Shown here: piece after piece, positions 17,355-27,700 of the stretch | Position numbering within the stretch: position 1 is the first letter of the stretch | Layout: each line of letters begins with the position of its first letter | Origin: an uncultured Bacteroidota bacterium | GTDB taxonomy: Bacteria > Bacteroidota > Bacteroidia > Flavobacteriales > Flavobacteriaceae | Assembly (NCBI GenBank): GCA_902523635.1 | Contig: CABZAE010000002.1 | Coordinates: 1 to 64,000 of the forward strand | DNA: 64,000 nt | Reading direction: 5' to 3' | Position numbers and translations under genes: made by a program | Notes under the pieces: model-generated | What the model was told of the DNA's origin: nothing | Databases searched by the model: none | Seen by the model: only the letters and a program-made list of their open reading frames with translations

Positions 17355-18356
17355 TTAAGTATTCAACTTTATTCTTGCAACAAACTCAAAACCTGTAACA
17401 TATAGGTAGTTTTCATTCTCATCGAATGTGCAGTTGGTAAGATCTCCCTTAAACTTTACATTACCTAGAAGTTTGCCATTTTCTGAGATAATCAATATCC
17501 CATTAGGCCCTGTTGTAAAAATATTCCCAGACGAATGAACCTTCAAGCCATCAAAATTTCCAGAGTGTTCACCTGCCAACTTTGATCCATCAAAAAATAC
17601 ACTTGACTCAGAAGTCAATAAATCAATTTTTATAATGATTGGTTTTTCAGCTGTATTGGAGCTATTCACGTAGAGGAATTTTTCATCATTAGAAAGTGCA
17701 ATCCCGTTCGGTAAATCAAGTTCCTCAGATATAAGTTCAATTCCTGTTGATGCATTATATTTATAGATGCCACTAAAATCAATTTCTTTAACTGAAAAAT
17801 CAAAACTCCAATCTTGTAAATTCATGAAGCCATAAGTTGGGTCAGTAAAATAGATATCCCCAACAGAGGAAATAACCAAATCATTTGGGCTATTGAATCT
17901 TCTTTGCTCATAAGAGTCTACTACGGTTTCGAAAACAGGACTACTTGTTTTTTCGTTCTTTATTTTTGCAATTCGCCTGTCACCATGCTGAGCAAGAATT
18001 ATCATTCCTTCTGAATCAAATGCTAAACCATTAGCGCCTGAAAGTCCAATATTTGGGATGGTTGGTGCATAATTAGTATATCCAGAGGGGGTGATGTATT
18101 TGCTATGACCATCAATTTCATTCCACTTGTAAATGGTGTTTTCTGTTATGTGAGTAAAGAGCAATGAATTTGATTTAGCATCCCATAGTGGTCCCTCCGC
18201 AACATTTAAGGAATCCACCAAATACTCTATTTTGGCACTTGAATTAATTATTTTTTCCAAAGAATCATCAAATATCATAATTGATGGGTTTTGTTTTTCT
18301 TTTTTATCACATGCTAGTAACAAGCAAATAATCATTAAACTTATTATTTTTTTCAT
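17355..18356 (-). CDS. SMP-30/gluconolactonase-like lipoprotein
   Basis: 333 residues with a lipoprotein signal (IICLLLAC, Cys16). The six-bladed propeller of SMP-30/gluconolactonases is indicated by AEGPLWDAKSNSLLFTH (metal Glu), GLAFDSEGMIILAQHGDRRI, FNSPNDLVISSVGDIYFTDP (metal Asn and the typical F-T-D-P), LPNGIALSNDEKFLYV and FDGLKVHSSGNIFTTGPNGI (metal Asp). These enzymes hydrolyse sugar or aromatic lactones with a divalent metal. It lies 7 bases downstream of the large Asp-box gene, in the same direction, so both are probably on one transcript. Confidence 0.9.
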   Translation of the reverse strand: MKKIISLMIICLLLACDKKEKQNPSIMIFDDSLEKIINSSAKIEYLVDSLNVAEGPLWDAKSNSLLFTHITENTIYKWNEIDGHSKYITPSGYTNYAPTIPNIGLSGANGLAFDSEGMIILAQHGDRRIAKIKNEKTSSPVFETVVDSYEQRRFNSPNDLVISSVGDIYFTDPTYGFMNLQDWSFDFSVKEIDFSGIYKYNASTGIELISEELDLPNGIALSNDEKFLYVNSSNTAEKPIIIKIDLLTSESSVFFDGSKLAGEHSGNFDGLKVHSSGNIFTTGPNGILIISENGKLLGNVKFKGDLTNCTFDENENYLYVTGFEFVARIKLNT

Positions 18357-18363
18357 TTAGTAC

Positions 18364-21300
18364 TTAATTTTCAAGATTAAAGTCTTTTGTTTCTTTAAAT
18401 TGAGAAATATTTTTTTTCTCAATCTTTGATCTCAGCACTGGCCATTTTTCATTAAAAAAACTGTTTGTTTTAGTAAGGGCATTTTCCAACTCCTTCTTTG
18501 CATGATTGATTAAATCTTTTTCAGTTTTAGAAATCCCATTTTGTCGGCTTCGAACGTAGGTGGAAGCTCCATAAAGCCTTGTCATAACAGTGCTTTCAGG
18601 GTTTCTAACTATACCTTGACGCTTGTCTTCTTTACCTAGGTAAAGTGCAATTAATGAGTCTATTGACTTTGTGTGATCCTTCATTTCTTTCAAAAGTTTT
18701 TTCATATCCTCTGATTTGTCATTTTTAAAAAGCTTTTGATATTCGCTAATACTTTGTTTGCTTTCAACCAATTGTTTTACAGCTTCACTGGCCTTAGACA
18801 TGTAAGACTCTAGAACTTTTGATGAGTTATATACTTCATCGATTGATTTTTTACTTACATTGAGTCTTGGGTCATTTGCCACATTAAGAGTTTGCTCAGA
18901 TTTAGAGTCTCCATAGGTCATAACAAGTTTATATTTCCCAGGTTTGGCCTTGACTCCTGAGGGTTCAGTTTTTAAACTCGTAATTCTTCTACTTGGTCTG
19001 CTAACTCCCTTCTCATTCATGTACCAATACCATCTGTGTATACCCATTTTTTCAGGTGTTTTCTTCTTTAATGTCCGAATAAGGCGATCACCGTCAAAGA
19101 TCTCAAGCTTGATTGAATCTTTTTTAACTAATGTTTCCGTTTTTTTGGTGTTCTCATTTTTCTTGTCAGTTTTTGTAGCTGTTGGTGATTTTTTCTTTTC
19201 TGGCTTAACAAAATAAGAAATCATTGCCCCTGACCTTCGGTTCGTTCCCTGATACATAGCATCAGCTCCAAATCTACTTCCTGTTGCTTGTTGATAAGCA
19301 GCTTGATAAGCAGTTGGTGGCTCAAATAATTGGAAATTTTTATCAGAAAAAAGTTTATTGTCGTTTGCTATTGATCTTAATGGTCTGATGTCATCTAATA
19401 CCCATGCAGCTCTACCAAAAGTTCCAATTACAAGGTCATGTTCTCGGGGATGGATTACCAAATCTCTGACCGGAACTGTTGGAAAAATTTCGGATTTGAA
19501 TTTTTCCCAATTTTCACCTGCATCAAGTGAGACGTATAAACCATCGTCAGTCCCCAAAAACAACAAATTTGGATTTATAGGATCTTCAACGATACTTAAA
19601 GTGAAATTTTCAACATCATTTTCGTCAACAATTCTTACCCAGGTTTTTCCATAATTTGAAGTACGGAAGGCATAGGGAGTGTAATTAAACCTTCTGTAGT
19701 CATTTGCTACAAGTAAAGCCTCGCCCTTGTTTTTATTCGATGCTTTAATTTGGGTAATCCAACTTCCTTTTGGTAGCCCTTTTATGTTTTTTGAAACTTC
19801 ATTCCATGAACTTCCACCATCAATTGAATAGTGAACCCTTCCATCATCAGAACCAACCCAAAGCATATCTTTTTCAATCGGTGATGGTTCAATCACAAGT
19901 AATGTACAGTGATTTTCAGCTCCCGTTGCGTCTAAGGTCAGACCCCCGCTCTCACTTTGTTTTTGTTTTTCAGGATCATTGGTAGTCAAATCAGGAGATA
20001 TGATTTCCCATGTTTCACCTTTGTTAATACTTTTATGAACGAATTGACTACCAAAATAAACAGTACTATTATTAAATGGGTCTTGACCAATGGCCGCATT
20101 CCAGTTGAATCTCAGCCTAACGTCTGGATCAGGATGGGTTGGTCTTACTAGCATGTTATTCCCAGTTTTCCAATCATACCTTGAAACAACTCCTTGCTGG
20201 CTCATAGCGTAACCATATCTTGAATCATCAAGATCTGGAACAACATCAAATCCATCACCAAATGCTATCTCATGCCAATAGGAATTTCTTATACCCTGTG
20301 CTTTCCAAACATATGAGGGACCTCTCCATGAACCATTATCCTGCATTCCACCATAAACTTTGTATGGAAATTCATTATCAACACTTATGTGGTAGAATTG
20401 AGCTACAGGAATATTACCGACAAACCTCCAACTTTTACCTCCGTCGTGTGAAATATTTAACCCTCCATCATTACCATCAATAATGTAAGATCCATCTTCA
20501 GGATGTATCCACCATGCATGGTGATCAGGGTGAACCCCGTTATTAACATTGTAAGCGGGCATAAGCATTTTAAAGTTTTTTCCACCATCTTCGGAAACAT
20601 TTACATAAGTAAAAATAGAATACAATCTATTTTCATTTTGAGGATCTACGTAAATATCTGAGTAATAAAATGGGCGATTACCAATATCTCTTTTATCGTT
20701 AATTTTTTTCCATTTAAAACCACCATCCTCTGATTTGTACAGGGCATTTTTTTTTGATTCTATCAGTGCATAAACTATGTTTGTTTTATTACTTGCAATG
20801 GCCAGTCCAATTCTTCCAAGTTCACCTTTAGGTAAACCATCTTTTTCAGTTTTTTTTGACCAATTTTTCCCACCATCAAAGGTGACGTAAAGTCCACTGC
20901 CTGATCCACCAGATTTGAAAAACCATGGATCTCTTTTATGTTCCCACATAGCGGCAATTAACTTATTTGGGTTTTTTGGATCCATAACAAGATCCGCAAC
21001 TCCAGTCTTGTTATTAACGAATAAAATTTTAGACCATGATTTACCTCCGTTTGTTGTTTTATAAACTCCTCTTTCGGGGTGCTCTCCCCAGGGAGACCCT
21101 ATTGCACCAACATACACGATGTCAGGATTTGTTGGATTGATGATAACCTTTTCAATATGTCTTGTTTTTTCAAGACCCATGGATTTCCAAGTCTTCCCTC
21201 CATCTATTGACTTGAAAATACCATACCCACCGTTTAAACTATTTCTGGGATTACCTTCTCCAGTTCCTACCCAGATAACATCAGGATTAGATTGTTGAAT

Positions 21301-21573
21301 GGCTATGGACCCAATTGAAGCTGTAACTTGGTCATCAAAAATGGGATCCCATTTAACACCTGCGCTTGACGATTTCCATACTCCACCAGATGCTGTACCA
21401 GCGTATATTATATCAGGATTAGATAAAACTACATCAATAGTTGTGATTCTTCCACTCATTCCTCCAGGGCCAATGTTTCTTGGAGCTGTTTCTTTAAGCC
21501 ATTCTGTGCTGAACTTTTGAGAGGATATGGGAAATGAAATTAGTAAGATCAATAAAGAAATAAAAATTCTCAT
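18364..21573 (-). CDS. large exported Asp-box (BNR/VPS10-like) propeller protein
   Basis: 1069 residues with a signal peptide (FISLLILLISFPISSQ). About ten Asp-box motifs of the form S/T-x-D-x-G-x-x-W can be read, including SIDGGKTW, TTNGGKSW, TFDGGKNW, SEDGGFKW, SHDGGKSW, SIDGGSSW and SLDAGENW. This predicts one or two large beta-propellers over residues 30-750. A linker rich in Lys/Thr near 800-840 and a helical C-terminal part follow. Related proteins are annotated as sortilin/VPS10-type or glycosyl hydrolase; ligand or substrate is unknown. It precedes an SMP-30 gene. Confidence 0.88.
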   Translation of the reverse strand: MRIFISLLILLISFPISSQKFSTEWLKETAPRNIGPGGMSGRITTIDVVLSNPDIIYAGTASGGVWKSSSAGVKWDPIFDDQVTASIGSIAIQQSNPDVIWVGTGEGNPRNSLNGGYGIFKSIDGGKTWKSMGLEKTRHIEKVIINPTNPDIVYVGAIGSPWGEHPERGVYKTTNGGKSWSKILFVNNKTGVADLVMDPKNPNKLIAAMWEHKRDPWFFKSGGSGSGLYVTFDGGKNWSKKTEKDGLPKGELGRIGLAIASNKTNIVYALIESKKNALYKSEDGGFKWKKINDKRDIGNRPFYYSDIYVDPQNENRLYSIFTYVNVSEDGGKNFKMLMPAYNVNNGVHPDHHAWWIHPEDGSYIIDGNDGGLNISHDGGKSWRFVGNIPVAQFYHISVDNEFPYKVYGGMQDNGSWRGPSYVWKAQGIRNSYWHEIAFGDGFDVVPDLDDSRYGYAMSQQGVVSRYDWKTGNNMLVRPTHPDPDVRLRFNWNAAIGQDPFNNSTVYFGSQFVHKSINKGETWEIISPDLTTNDPEKQKQSESGGLTLDATGAENHCTLLVIEPSPIEKDMLWVGSDDGRVHYSIDGGSSWNEVSKNIKGLPKGSWITQIKASNKNKGEALLVANDYRRFNYTPYAFRTSNYGKTWVRIVDENDVENFTLSIVEDPINPNLLFLGTDDGLYVSLDAGENWEKFKSEIFPTVPVRDLVIHPREHDLVIGTFGRAAWVLDDIRPLRSIANDNKLFSDKNFQLFEPPTAYQAAYQQATGSRFGADAMYQGTNRRSGAMISYFVKPEKKKSPTATKTDKKNENTKKTETLVKKDSIKLEIFDGDRLIRTLKKKTPEKMGIHRWYWYMNEKGVSRPSRRITSLKTEPSGVKAKPGKYKLVMTYGDSKSEQTLNVANDPRLNVSKKSIDEVYNSSKVLESYMSKASEAVKQLVESKQSISEYQKLFKNDKSEDMKKLLKEMKDHTKSIDSLIALYLGKEDKRQGIVRNPESTVMTRLYGASTYVRSRQNGISKTEKDLINHAKKELENALTKTNSFFNEKWPVLRSKIEKKNISQFKETKDFNLEN

Positions 21574-21703
21574 GGTTTGTAATTTAAATGAAGGTTACTT
21601 TAAATATAATAAAATAATGATCAACAGCATGTTTCATTTTCTTTATAGTTTTAAAATGAACATATAAGGTAAATAATTTAAAATATTAAGAAAAATTAAT
21701 TTG

Positions 21704-21787
21704 CGGAGAGACGGGGATTCGAACCCCGGCGACAGTTACCCGTCGACAGATTAGCAATCTGCTCCATTACCACTCTGGCACCTCTCC
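21704..21787 (-). tRNA. tRNA-Ser (GCU)
   Basis: Class II tRNA on the minus strand. The 5' acceptor strand GGAGAGG (21787-21781) pairs with TCTCTCC (21711-21705), discriminator G at 21704. The anticodon loop TTGCTAA in stem GCAGA/TCTGT gives anticodon GCU, reading AGC and AGU serine codons. A long variable arm and a T-arm with GGTTCGAATCC follow. CCA is not encoded (the next bases are CAA). A well-formed promoter lies just upstream. Confidence 0.95.
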
Positions 21788-21810
21788 GAAATTAATTAAT
21801 CGAACGATCG

Positions 21811-21842
21811 CAAATTTAGTTTATACAAATCAATCCAGCAAA
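21811..21842 (-). promoter_or_regulatory. Bacteroidota-type promoter of tRNA-Ser
   Basis: On the minus strand, TTTG at 21842-21839 is followed, after 20 bases, by TAAATTTG at 21818-21811, an exact match to the Bacteroidota -7 consensus TAnnTTTG with the expected -33 spacing. Transcription would begin near 21804, about 17 bases before the mature tRNA. This is the clearest promoter in the window. Confidence 0.7.
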
Positions 21843-21856
21843 GTTTAATAACGAAA

Positions 21857-22945
21857 TTATAGATTTTTAGTAAGCTCCTTGACAATTCTATTTTCAGAGA
21901 AAAACTCTTTAGAAATTACTTTAATTGCTGTATAAGTTGGTATAGCCAGAATCATACCAACGGGACCAAATATTAGTCCCGAACATATTATAATTAGAAA
22001 AATTTCAAGAGGATGAGACTTTACACTATTTGAAAAGATAAATGGCTGACTAAAAAAATTATCAATTAACTGTCCCAAAATAAAGCCAATTCCAACATAG
22101 GTAGCTTTTGGTAAGATAACAGAGCTGAAATCAAAGCCTATATAACTTGACATGGTTAATAAAATCATTAAGATACCCGCAAAAAAAGGTCCTACGAAAG
22201 GTATTAAATTCAAAAGTGAGCATAAGAAAGCAATCACCAGTGCATTAGGGGTTCCAATTATTAACAATACCAGAGTATAAATAATGAATAATATAAAAAT
22301 TTGAAAAATTAATCCAGCAAAATATCTGGAAAGTAATCTTTTGATTTTTTTATAGGACTTTTTGAATTTATTGACTGATTTTTTTGGAACTAAAATGAAC
22401 ATTGACTTTTCTAAAATGGTTGAGTCTTTGAGCAAGAAAAATGAGATGAATAATATTGATAAAAGTCCTATGGTTAAATTTCCAAGCATCTTTCCTAAAG
22501 AATTCAAGATTTCGGGAATAAAACCAAAATCTATTTCATTAATCCAGTCAATATTGAAAATAGATTGATCTAGGTTGATGTTGAAACGCAATAAATACTT
22601 TGAAAACTCAGCGTATAAAAAATTAATATTTTGCTCGAAAGAATTCAAATCAAGTAGTGATAAGTTTTTGCCTTGCTCGATAATCAATGGAATAAACAGC
22701 GATATAATTCCAATAATCGTACTTAAAATAATAAACATTGTAATTAAAGTCGATGTTATAATCTTAAGTTTCAGTTTTTCGTTAAAAAAAGCTACTATTG
22801 GTTGTCCGATTAATGAAATTACTGAAGCAATGAGGATGTAACCTAATAAAACTTTAATCTCAAAAAGAAATATAAGAAAGATTAATACTAAAGAAATTAT
22901 AAAAAAAGATTCAGTTATTCCTTTTGTAATATCGTTTTTAAACAT
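21857..22945 (-). CDS. AI-2E family transporter (PerM-like)
   Basis: 362-residue inner-membrane protein with about eight hydrophobic segments. I start it at the ATG at 22945 (MFKNDITKG) rather than the TTG two codons earlier. Family features are the N-terminal hairpin of two segments, a soluble middle region (residues about 85-150), and the C-terminal PNALVIAFLCSLLNLIPFVG followed by GPVGMILAIPTYTAIKV. Members export small molecules or ions; the AI-2 name is historic, so no substrate is claimed. It follows rsmE by 11 bases and is the end of the tsaD-rsmE operon. Confidence 0.9.
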   Translation of the reverse strand: MFKNDITKGITESFFIISLVLIFLIFLFEIKVLLGYILIASVISLIGQPIVAFFNEKLKLKIITSTLITMFIILSTIIGIISLFIPLIIEQGKNLSLLDLNSFEQNINFLYAEFSKYLLRFNINLDQSIFNIDWINEIDFGFIPEILNSLGKMLGNLTIGLLSILFISFFLLKDSTILEKSMFILVPKKSVNKFKKSYKKIKRLLSRYFAGLIFQIFILFIIYTLVLLIIGTPNALVIAFLCSLLNLIPFVGPFFAGILMILLTMSSYIGFDFSSVILPKATYVGIGFILGQLIDNFFSQPFIFSNSVKSHPLEIFLIIICSGLIFGPVGMILAIPTYTAIKVISKEFFSENRIVKELTKNL

Positions 22946-22956
22946 ATACAAATATA

Positions 22957-23661
22957 TTACATATTAGCAATTGAAAAAGAATTGCAAACATATAAGCCTG
23001 CAGTTTCAGATCTTAATCTAGAATTTCCAAGTGTTATGTTTTTGAAATTATGGTCGTTAGCCAACTTTATTTCATTTTTTGAAAAATCACCTTCAGGTCC
23101 AATTAAAACAAGATTTTTAAACCCTGGTTTTACAAGGCTCATTAGCGTTTTTTTTTGGGTGTTTTCACAGTGTGCTATAAACAACTTTTCTTCTTTTTTT
23201 TTAACAACTAGGTCCTCAAATTTGGTAACAGGATTTAATTTTGGCAGGTTTAAGCTCAGGGATTGCTTCATTGCAGAAACTAGTATTTTTTCAACTCTCT
23301 CAACATTTAATGATTTCCTTTCAGTTCTTTCGCAAACTAAAGGGGTTATTTCACTTATTCCAATCTCAGATGATTTTTCAACAAACCATTCAAATCTTTC
23401 TCTGGATTTTAGAATTGAAATACCAACATGAAGGTAATAACTTGGTGGTTCTTGTTTTTGATAATTAATAATTTTAACCCTACATTTTTTTTTGGAAATA
23501 TCAACTATTGAACAATTAAACAAAATATTTCTTCCGTTTGTTATGGAAATTTTGTCTCCTGTTTTTTTTCTCAATACTTTACAAACATGGTAACTCTCTT
23601 TTTCATTTAAATCAGTCTCTACACATTTAATAGTTAGTTGGGGAAGAAAAAATAATTGCAT
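22957..23661 (-). CDS. rsmE: 16S rRNA (uracil1498-N3)-methyltransferase
   Basis: 234 residues, the usual size. RsmE methylates N3 of U1498 in 16S rRNA using S-adenosylmethionine, in the small subunit. An N-terminal PUA-like part (KESYHVCKVLRKKTGDKISI) precedes the SPOUT domain. Motifs ISILKSRERFEWFVEKSSEI, CERTERKS, LVLIGPEGDFSKNEI and the knot-forming LGNSRLRSETAG are diagnostic. It follows tsaD with a single base between stop and start, so it is translationally coupled. Confidence 0.96.
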   Translation of the reverse strand: MQLFFLPQLTIKCVETDLNEKESYHVCKVLRKKTGDKISITNGRNILFNCSIVDISKKKCRVKIINYQKQEPPSYYLHVGISILKSRERFEWFVEKSSEIGISEITPLVCERTERKSLNVERVEKILVSAMKQSLSLNLPKLNPVTKFEDLVVKKKEEKLFIAHCENTQKKTLMSLVKPGFKNLVLIGPEGDFSKNEIKLANDHNFKNITLGNSRLRSETAGLYVCNSFSIANM

Positions 23662-23662
23662 A

Positions 23663-24667
23663 TTAAAATCTAAATCTTGATTTTACTCCCTTTTCAAAAC
23701 TTGAAAAATCTTTTTTTAAATATTTTAGGTACCCTACCATGGCTATCATTGCAGCATTGTCTGTTGTATATTCAAAATTTGGAAAAAAAATGATCATATT
23801 TTTCTCAGAACTAAATCTTTTTCTAATGTAAGAATTGCATGAAACACCACCTCCGAAAACAATCCTATTGACAGAGGTTTGATCAATTGCTTTTTTTACC
23901 TTATCAATCAAGATTTCAGTAATTGTTTTTTGAATTGAAGCACATAGATTGTCTAACTCATGTTTAATAAATGAAGGGTTACTTAACTTTTCCTTCTCTA
24001 AAAATCTCATGAAAGCAGTTTTTAGTCCGCTGAAACTGAAGTTTAGCCCTTCAACTGAGGGCTTTACGAATTTAAACTTATCAGGATTTCCGTTTTGAGA
24101 TCTTTTGTCAATTTCAGGTCCGGCTGGGTATTTAAGACCAATCATTTTACCACACTTGTCAAAAGTTTCACCTATTGCGTCATCTAATGTTTCTCCAATA
24201 ATATTCATATCAAAGTAGTTTTTTACCAAAACGATTTGAGTATGACCTCCCGAAATGGTTACACCAACAAAAGGAAAGTCAGGTTTTTTTTGACCCACAT
24301 CATCAATAAAATGTGTAAGCAAATGTGCCTGCATGTGATTAACTTCTATTAAAGGAATTTTTAAACCTAATGAAAGTGATTTTGAAAATGATGCTCCTAC
24401 AAGTAAAGACCCCATCAATCCAGGTCCTCTTGTATATGCAACAGCATTTAGTTCGTTTTTATTAATGTTAGCATCAGAAATAGCTTTGGTCACAACAGGA
24501 ATTATATTTTGTTGATGAGCTCTCGATGCAAGTTCGGGAACGACTCCTCCAAATTTTTCGTGAACATCTTGATTTGCTATAATATTTGATAAAACTTTAC
24601 CATCGCGAAGAACCGATGCAGAAGTTTCATCACAGGAAGATTCGATTCCTAAAATATAAATAGGCAC
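23663..24667 (-). CDS. tsaD: tRNA N6-threonylcarbamoyladenosine synthase subunit TsaD
   Basis: 334 residues, start codon GTG at 24667. TsaD transfers the threonylcarbamoyl group to A37 of ANN-decoding tRNAs, together with TsaB and TsaE (not in this window). The ASKHA fold begins ILGIESSCDETSASVL, metal-binding HMQAH lies at about residue 110, and GVTISGGHTQIVLVK and FSFSGLKTAF follow. The family signature FGGGVSCNSYIRK is present near the C-terminus. It heads a tsaD-rsmE-AI-2E operon and is divergent from tamB, with about 25-90 bases between starts. Confidence 0.97.
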   Translation of the reverse strand: MPIYILGIESSCDETSASVLRDGKVLSNIIANQDVHEKFGGVVPELASRAHQQNIIPVVTKAISDANINKNELNAVAYTRGPGLMGSLLVGASFSKSLSLGLKIPLIEVNHMQAHLLTHFIDDVGQKKPDFPFVGVTISGGHTQIVLVKNYFDMNIIGETLDDAIGETFDKCGKMIGLKYPAGPEIDKRSQNGNPDKFKFVKPSVEGLNFSFSGLKTAFMRFLEKEKLSNPSFIKHELDNLCASIQKTITEILIDKVKKAIDQTSVNRIVFGGGVSCNSYIRKRFSSEKNMIIFFPNFEYTTDNAAMIAMVGYLKYLKKDFSSFEKGVKSRFRF

Positions 24668-24757
24668 AAAAATTGTTTATATTGTTAAATAATTGCAAAT
24701 ATCAAAAAATATTTAAAGAAATATAAAATTATACTTTTCGTATTTGTTACGATTGCT

Positions 24758-27700
24758 TTGGGATTGTTTCTGATTATAAATAATTCAACTGTTCAGACTT
24801 TCCTTGCAAAAAAAATAACAGATGAATTAAATGATCAATATGGAACTGATTTACAAATCAGCTCTGTAAAGCTAAATGCATTAGGCAATATTAATCTCAC
24901 AGATTTTACAATTTTTGATCATAAAAACGACACTTTAATTTTTCTGGAAAGTTTAAAGGTTGGTCCTCGCAGTTTAAAAAATATTATTAACAATAATACT
25001 GACTTAAAGACCGTTGAATTGTCTGGCTTAAAACTTAATTTGATCAAATATGAACAGGAAAACAAAACAAATTTAGATGTGTTTTTAAATAAAATAAATA
25101 AACGAAATATAGAAGCTGATAAAAAAGATCAAGTCATTTTCGAAATTGAAAAAATCACTAGTAATGAAGCTAATATTTTTTATTTGGATCAAAATAAATC
25201 AGAAAAAAAAATAAATATTGAAAACTTCAATTTTGTGATTAGTAATTTGTCTGGATACTTTAGTGATTTTAGTATGAATATAAATGAACTAAATTTTAAA
25301 AATAATTTTGGAGTTCAAATCAACGATTTTAAATCCAAATTTGAGTTTAAAGATGGTAGATTAGTATTAGATGACACAAAATTGGATTTTGCTAACTCCG
25401 AAATAAAAGGTTTGTTTGTTTTGGATTTTAAAAAATTTTACAGAAATAATTTTTTGAATTTTGATGATTTGGAATCAGCCAATATCAAACTTGAAATTAT
25501 TGATTCTAAAATTATCCCTAAAGATCTGAACTCCATATTTATTGAGAGTTTAATAACCAACACTGATTATTGGAAACTTGATATCAAAATTGAAGGAGGT
25601 CTGAGTGATTTAAATATTAATAAATTGAACTTAATTTCAACCGACGACTCTGTTAGTTTTAAGGGAAAGTTTTCTAATTACCTTTACGAAAAAAAAGAAT
25701 TTACATTCAAAATACAGGAAATTGAAATCAAATCATCTTCAAATACTTTAAACTCCTTATTTCCGTCTGCATTTGGATCAGTTATCCCAAGTTCTGTCAA
25801 AAATCTAGGGAAATTTAATTTCAGCGGAAATGTCTCTCTTGATAAAAATAAAATTAAGTCAGATTTTTTACTAGGTGTTGATCAAGGAATTATTAAATCA
25901 TCTTTAGTTGTTAATGATTTTTCCAATGTCGATAATTCATCATATTTTGGATTCGTACAAGGATTCGATGTTGATATCTCTCGCTTTTTGAATTTCAAAT
26001 CCATAAAAAATACAGATTTTAAATTTGAAATTAGAGGAAGGGGTTTTACCTCAAATTATTTAGACTCATCAATCGAGGGAACTATTGAAGATTTATTGTT
26101 TGATAATACAAGACTTTCAGGTATAGATGTTTTTGGTCAAGTCAAGGATCAGGTCTTTGACGGGAATTTGAATGTTAATGACAATAAATTAAATTTAAAA
26201 TTTAATGGTTTGGTTGACTTTACAGAAGAATTAATAGACTTTGATTTCAATTCTAAAATTGAAAAAGCTGTTCTTAAAGAATTGAATTTTGATGATGATG
26301 GAATAATTTCGGGTGATTTTGATGTTAAATTAAGAGGAAATTCCCTTGAGGATTTAATAGGGGACTTAAAACTCGACAATGTCATCTATAAAAAAGAACA
26401 AAAATCTGTTCTTTTTAGTCAACTCATTGCACAACTTAGAAATAATGAAGGAGATAGAATTATTAATATATCTTCCGATGATATTGTTAGCGGCATAATG
26501 ATTGGTGAATATGATATCATGAATTTGAAAAATTCCATTCTGAACAGTTTTGGCTCAAATTATTCAAACTACAGCATGAATAGCAAACTTCAAAATATTT
26601 CATTTAATCTGAACTTTAAACCTAAGTTGATGAAACTTCTAAACAATAATCTTGATATTGATGAAAATACTTTTTTTGCTGGTAAGTTCAGCGAAAATGG
26701 TGATTATGAAATTAAACTTGAGACTGCATTTTTAAATTTTAAAGACTTATCTCTGAGTAACCTTGATTTAGACTTAAGAAGCTCAGGCGGATATATCACA
26801 ATTGACGAAATAAAATCACCCTTTATTAGCGGAAATAGTTTCAAAATAAAAGCAGATTTTTTTAATGATTTATTAAGCGTTGAAAGCAGTTACAGATCAA
26901 ATAATAAAATCAATAAATTGAATTTTAGTCATACCATAAATAAAAATAAAAATTCATTGATTTTATTTGATGATATGCAAATTACATTTAATGATCAAAG
27001 ATGGGAAATTGATAAATTAAAATCTCCTAAACTTCCAACTTTAGTATTTGATTGGAATAATAAGTATTATAGTTTTTTAAATGCAAATTTTAAAAGTAAC
27101 GACCAGTTTTTAGGTATTGATTTAGTCAACAACTTTAATGAATCAAAATTTTCAATAGATTTTAATAATGTCAGCCTAGAGAATATTACTAATTCAAAGA
27201 ATAAAATCTTTTTCGAGTCTCTTATCAATGGTAAAATTGAATTAATTAAAAATGATGATATATATGACGGACAATCTAATCTGATTTTAAACGACCTCAA
27301 GGCAAATTCTTATTCCCTTGGAGATGCTACATTGAAAATAAATACGAGCGACGACTTAAAAAGTTTCGTCATGAGATTTAGTTTGGAAAACGAATCAATC
27401 AAAACTTTGACTATTAATGGAAACTTTGGAATTGAGGAAGGTTTTTTTCCATTAGATCTAGATTTAAATATGTATGAATTTGATATTATGCCTTTCTCTA
27501 AAATTGGCGATAACGTAATTACTGATTTTGAGGGAAGTTTTAACTCATCAATTAGTATTACAGGTGATACCAACAAACCCATTTTTAACGGTTTTATCAA
27601 AAATATTGATGTTGGGTTCAAAATTCCATATCTAGATGTGAAATATCACCTTTCAAATAATCCTTCTTTTCAGCTTTTTGATCAATCCTTTCAAATAAAT

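Noticed and set aside
22982-23431. 149-residue frame opposite rsmE
   Set aside because: Fully antisense to a canonical RsmE gene and without a family match.
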